From an uncultured Ruminococcus sp. (GTDB lineage: Bacteria; Bacillota; Clostridia; Oscillospirales; CAG-272), in assembly GCA_902796505.1 (NCBI GenBank), contig CADBPA010000011.1:1-7151 (forward strand): a DNA stretch of 7,151 bases. The letters are read 5' to 3'. Under the pieces are notes generated by a model. That model made no database searches. It saw only the letters and a program-made list of their open reading frames with translations, and was not told the DNA's origin. The translations under genes and the position numbers were made by a program. The stretch's first letter is position 1; every line of letters begins with the position of its first letter. Of this stretch, positions 6,301-7,151 are shown in pieces.

Positions 6301-7151
6301 CGATCGACTACACGAAGTATGACCAGAACGGCGACGGCTGCATCGACTGCGTGTATCTCGTCTATCTCGCTCCGGTCAATTACGACGACGAAGATACCCT
6401 CTGGTGGGCATACTGCTGGGAGTATTACGAAGAGGACGAGGCGGAGACCTTCGACGGCCTCGCGCTCGACTGGTACCTGTGGGTAAGCTACGAATTCTTC
6501 GACGAGACTCCGGCAAGCGGCGAGAAGATCGCCGTCAACTGCGAGACGATCATCCACGAGACCGGACACGCGCTCGGCCTTGACGACTACTACGATTACG
6601 GCAAGGAGAACGACGGGCCTGCCGGCGGCCTCGGCGGATTCGCCATGATGGACTATAACCAGGGCGACCACGATCCCTACTCGAAAGCGATCCTCGGCTG
6701 GACGAACCCGACGGTGGTCTTCTATCACGATTACGAAACCGCCCTTCGCTCCTTCGAGCAATCGGGCGACTCGATCTTCCTCGTCAAGAACGACAACGGA
6801 AGCTATTTCGGCGAATATTACGTCATCTCCTACTACACCCCGACCGGAGTGAACGAGATGGCAAAGGACGCCGACGGCATGGTGTCGGTCGCGGGAATCG
6901 TGATCTATCACGTGGATTCGACGCTCAAGACCGCGGAAGTGGTGAAAGCCGAGGCGAATTCCGAAGGCGTCAGCGTGATCGACATCACCGTCTACAACAA
7001 CGGATCGGGCGATCACAAGCTGATCGCGATCTATGAGGCGGACGGAAACGACAGTATCGAAGCCGGAAAATCGATCTCGGCGAAGGATCTCTTTGCCGAG
7101 GGAGCCGAAATTTCCGGGCTGACCTGGTATGACGGCAGCGACGTCGGCTGC
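3384..7151 (+). CDS. Multidomain lipoprotein with M6-family zinc metalloprotease domain (partial, runs off the right edge)
   Basis: The frame stays open for 1256 codons without a stop, so the C-terminus is missing. Residues 1-20 are a lipoprotein signal (MKKILSLALLL...LVSC) with C20 as the lipidated cysteine, placing the protein on the outer face of the membrane. Modules in order: Ig-like domain (about 32-112); InlB B-repeat-like domain (124-198); a beta domain with the 'NGWT...GKYY...WRMYATES' pattern (206-347), possibly glycan binding; acidic linker; a LolA-like lipoprotein domain (366-572); an OB-like fold (573-660) and a possible second (673-768); an Ig-like domain (770-848); then the M6-like protease from about 878. 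The protease has a DQNGDG calcium-type loop (980-985), the zinc motif HETGHALGLDD (H1058, E1059, H1062, D1068) and a following GGFAMMDYNQGDH with M1088/M1089 at the expected Met position. It is an immune-inhibitor-A-like endopeptidase whose substrate cannot be told. Module assignments between residues 206 and 770 are tentative. Confidence 0.9.
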   Translation, partial: MKKILSLALLLCLSLALVSCSALFDFAGTEERDLEAIYDGLFADVRLDAVTEDLDFKQEVDGVQITYRSADPAVVSDDGVVHRAADDKTVDLRVTLSYGGEKFTGTVTLTVLGTDKPDVPTDTVRITLDYDEALGSISYAPADLDLGALPKGTSVVFTVTPAKGYAFGEATDGKNEYALTGGSFTVTASADMTIRVMFAKEEPVSPVEQVTVSATVADLARTNGWTEQQNYTEAALNGTATVTMSAGNNSGKYYAANSYNGWPDTWRMYATESTVLTVSVADGVRLVWVKIDYVVKDNGVLTSANGGTTYASGEVIAASGSEISFTVGSTSGAKGKVFVTGIEVVYQTGEGGENPPVIIDDPDDELAGLKAAIEALNQAFEDGNLSLSEVGKVDGEVEYNSVYCLDGEILYEQSLSYLEDGTPDVMILYDVIDADGNETLYYYDNDDETFYKTSDAETIGDLLGQGYFYFDYYAFALNAEDFVKLSDGVFAAKADKVNDAAKAFLVDWDAEEDGYVQKEVFDSFTVKVENGKITEVTATSLFTADSENYPYTYTLTFSGWGEQKLELPDAEEAQTWTRIGDIYNAEKGAQILSSGVVTGFLDRNVYVADETGTILVYFGNASYLPEGLAVGDKIVFQGTLDIYNGLYEVKVADAESSYIYGNRETVQNPVYSDLSQIGEALASAVIDLDGVRVSSLSLVSGKDTSLTLTDKEGHEIVFYIKKAQADLFAKIFADLGENDIFTLKNAAVAIYKTQIQIVLTEQTKVENLSGVILSKSAVTLMTGADEGEILSGVTVTYYGEDGAHLLTANDYTLNTTGLDLQTAGEYTVTVSYLDSTASLTVRVLEAAVHENVSYDILEKEASRATDVEEIPGGLKPGLPSTGDVEVLVIPIRFTNSKDYDLSRIETAFNGTSEQTGWYSLSGYYKTASYGALNLHANILDPYDTGVAYNTNGGTSGVDDYKYLRDAVAHYDAAIDYTKYDQNGDGCIDCVYLVYLAPVNYDDEDTLWWAYCWEYYEEDEAETFDGLALDWYLWVSYEFFDETPASGEKIAVNCETIIHETGHALGLDDYYDYGKENDGPAGGLGGFAMMDYNQGDHDPYSKAILGWTNPTVVFYHDYETALRSFEQSGDSIFLVKNDNGSYFGEYYVISYYTPTGVNEMAKDADGMVSVAGIVIYHVDSTLKTAEVVKAEANSEGVSVIDITVYNNGSGDHKLIAIYEADGNDSIEAGKSISAKDLFAEGAEISGLTWYDGSDVGC

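Noticed and set aside
4542..7016. 824-codon open frame on the minus strand opposite the metalloprotease
   Set aside because: It is antisense to a frame with a consensus promoter, ribosome binding site, lipobox and a complete zinc motif. Its Val/Arg/Asp-rich translation shows no domain and no suitable start. GC-rich codon usage on the plus strand removes stops from this frame.
1..7151. RNA genes, CRISPR arrays, insertion sequences and attachment sites
   Set aside because: I read for clover-leaf, spaced direct repeat and transposase or terminal-repeat patterns and saw none. The only tandem copy is TTTTTTCCCC x2 at 3271-3290.

Overview
The window reads as part of the chromosome of a GC-rich, Gram-positive-type anaerobe, most likely an uncultured member of Clostridia. 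This rests on near-consensus sigma-A promoters with 17-bp spacers and TGn extensions, purine-rich ribosome binding sites, a lipoprotein signal with a Gram-positive-style lipobox, and protein families common in gut Clostridia (short DUF11 proteins, GH78 rhamnosidases, multidomain M6-like lipoproteins). The lineage is an inference from style and not from any marker gene.

Layout. Three genes lie on the minus strand and one very long gene on the plus strand, separated by a divergent promoter region. From the left: (1) the N-terminal 214 codons of a DUF11/B_ant-repeat protein, minus strand, running off the left edge; (2) a 240-bp gene-free gap with its ribosome binding site, a perfect inverted repeat and a strong two-way hairpin terminator; (3) a 677-residue GH78-type alpha-L-rhamnosidase, minus strand; (4) a hairpin terminator just upstream of the rhamnosidase start; (5) a 45-residue single-span membrane microprotein, minus strand, with a textbook promoter; (6) the divergent control region, with phased A/T tracts and an 8-bp inverted repeat; (7) a plus-strand gene open from 3384 to the right edge (1256 codons, no stop). 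It encodes a lipoprotein with several beta-sandwich, LolA-like and OB-like modules followed by an M6-family zinc metalloprotease domain with HETGHALGLDD.

How they fit together. The rhamnosidase has no signal peptide and probably trims imported rhamnosides in the cytoplasm. The metalloprotease lipoprotein is predicted to be anchored outside the membrane. The DUF11 protein is of a kind usually thought to be surface associated, but its N-terminus shows no signal peptide. Nothing in the sequence links the protease and the rhamnosidase in one pathway. The microprotein and rhamnosidase are the only pair that may share a transcript, and a terminator lies between them. The long open frames antisense to the rhamnosidase and the protease (up to 824 codons) are coding shadows. 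I do not see a clear new defence or mobile system. The most unusual objects are the protease's domain architecture, the microprotein with its strong promoter, and the terminator placed against the rhamnosidase start.
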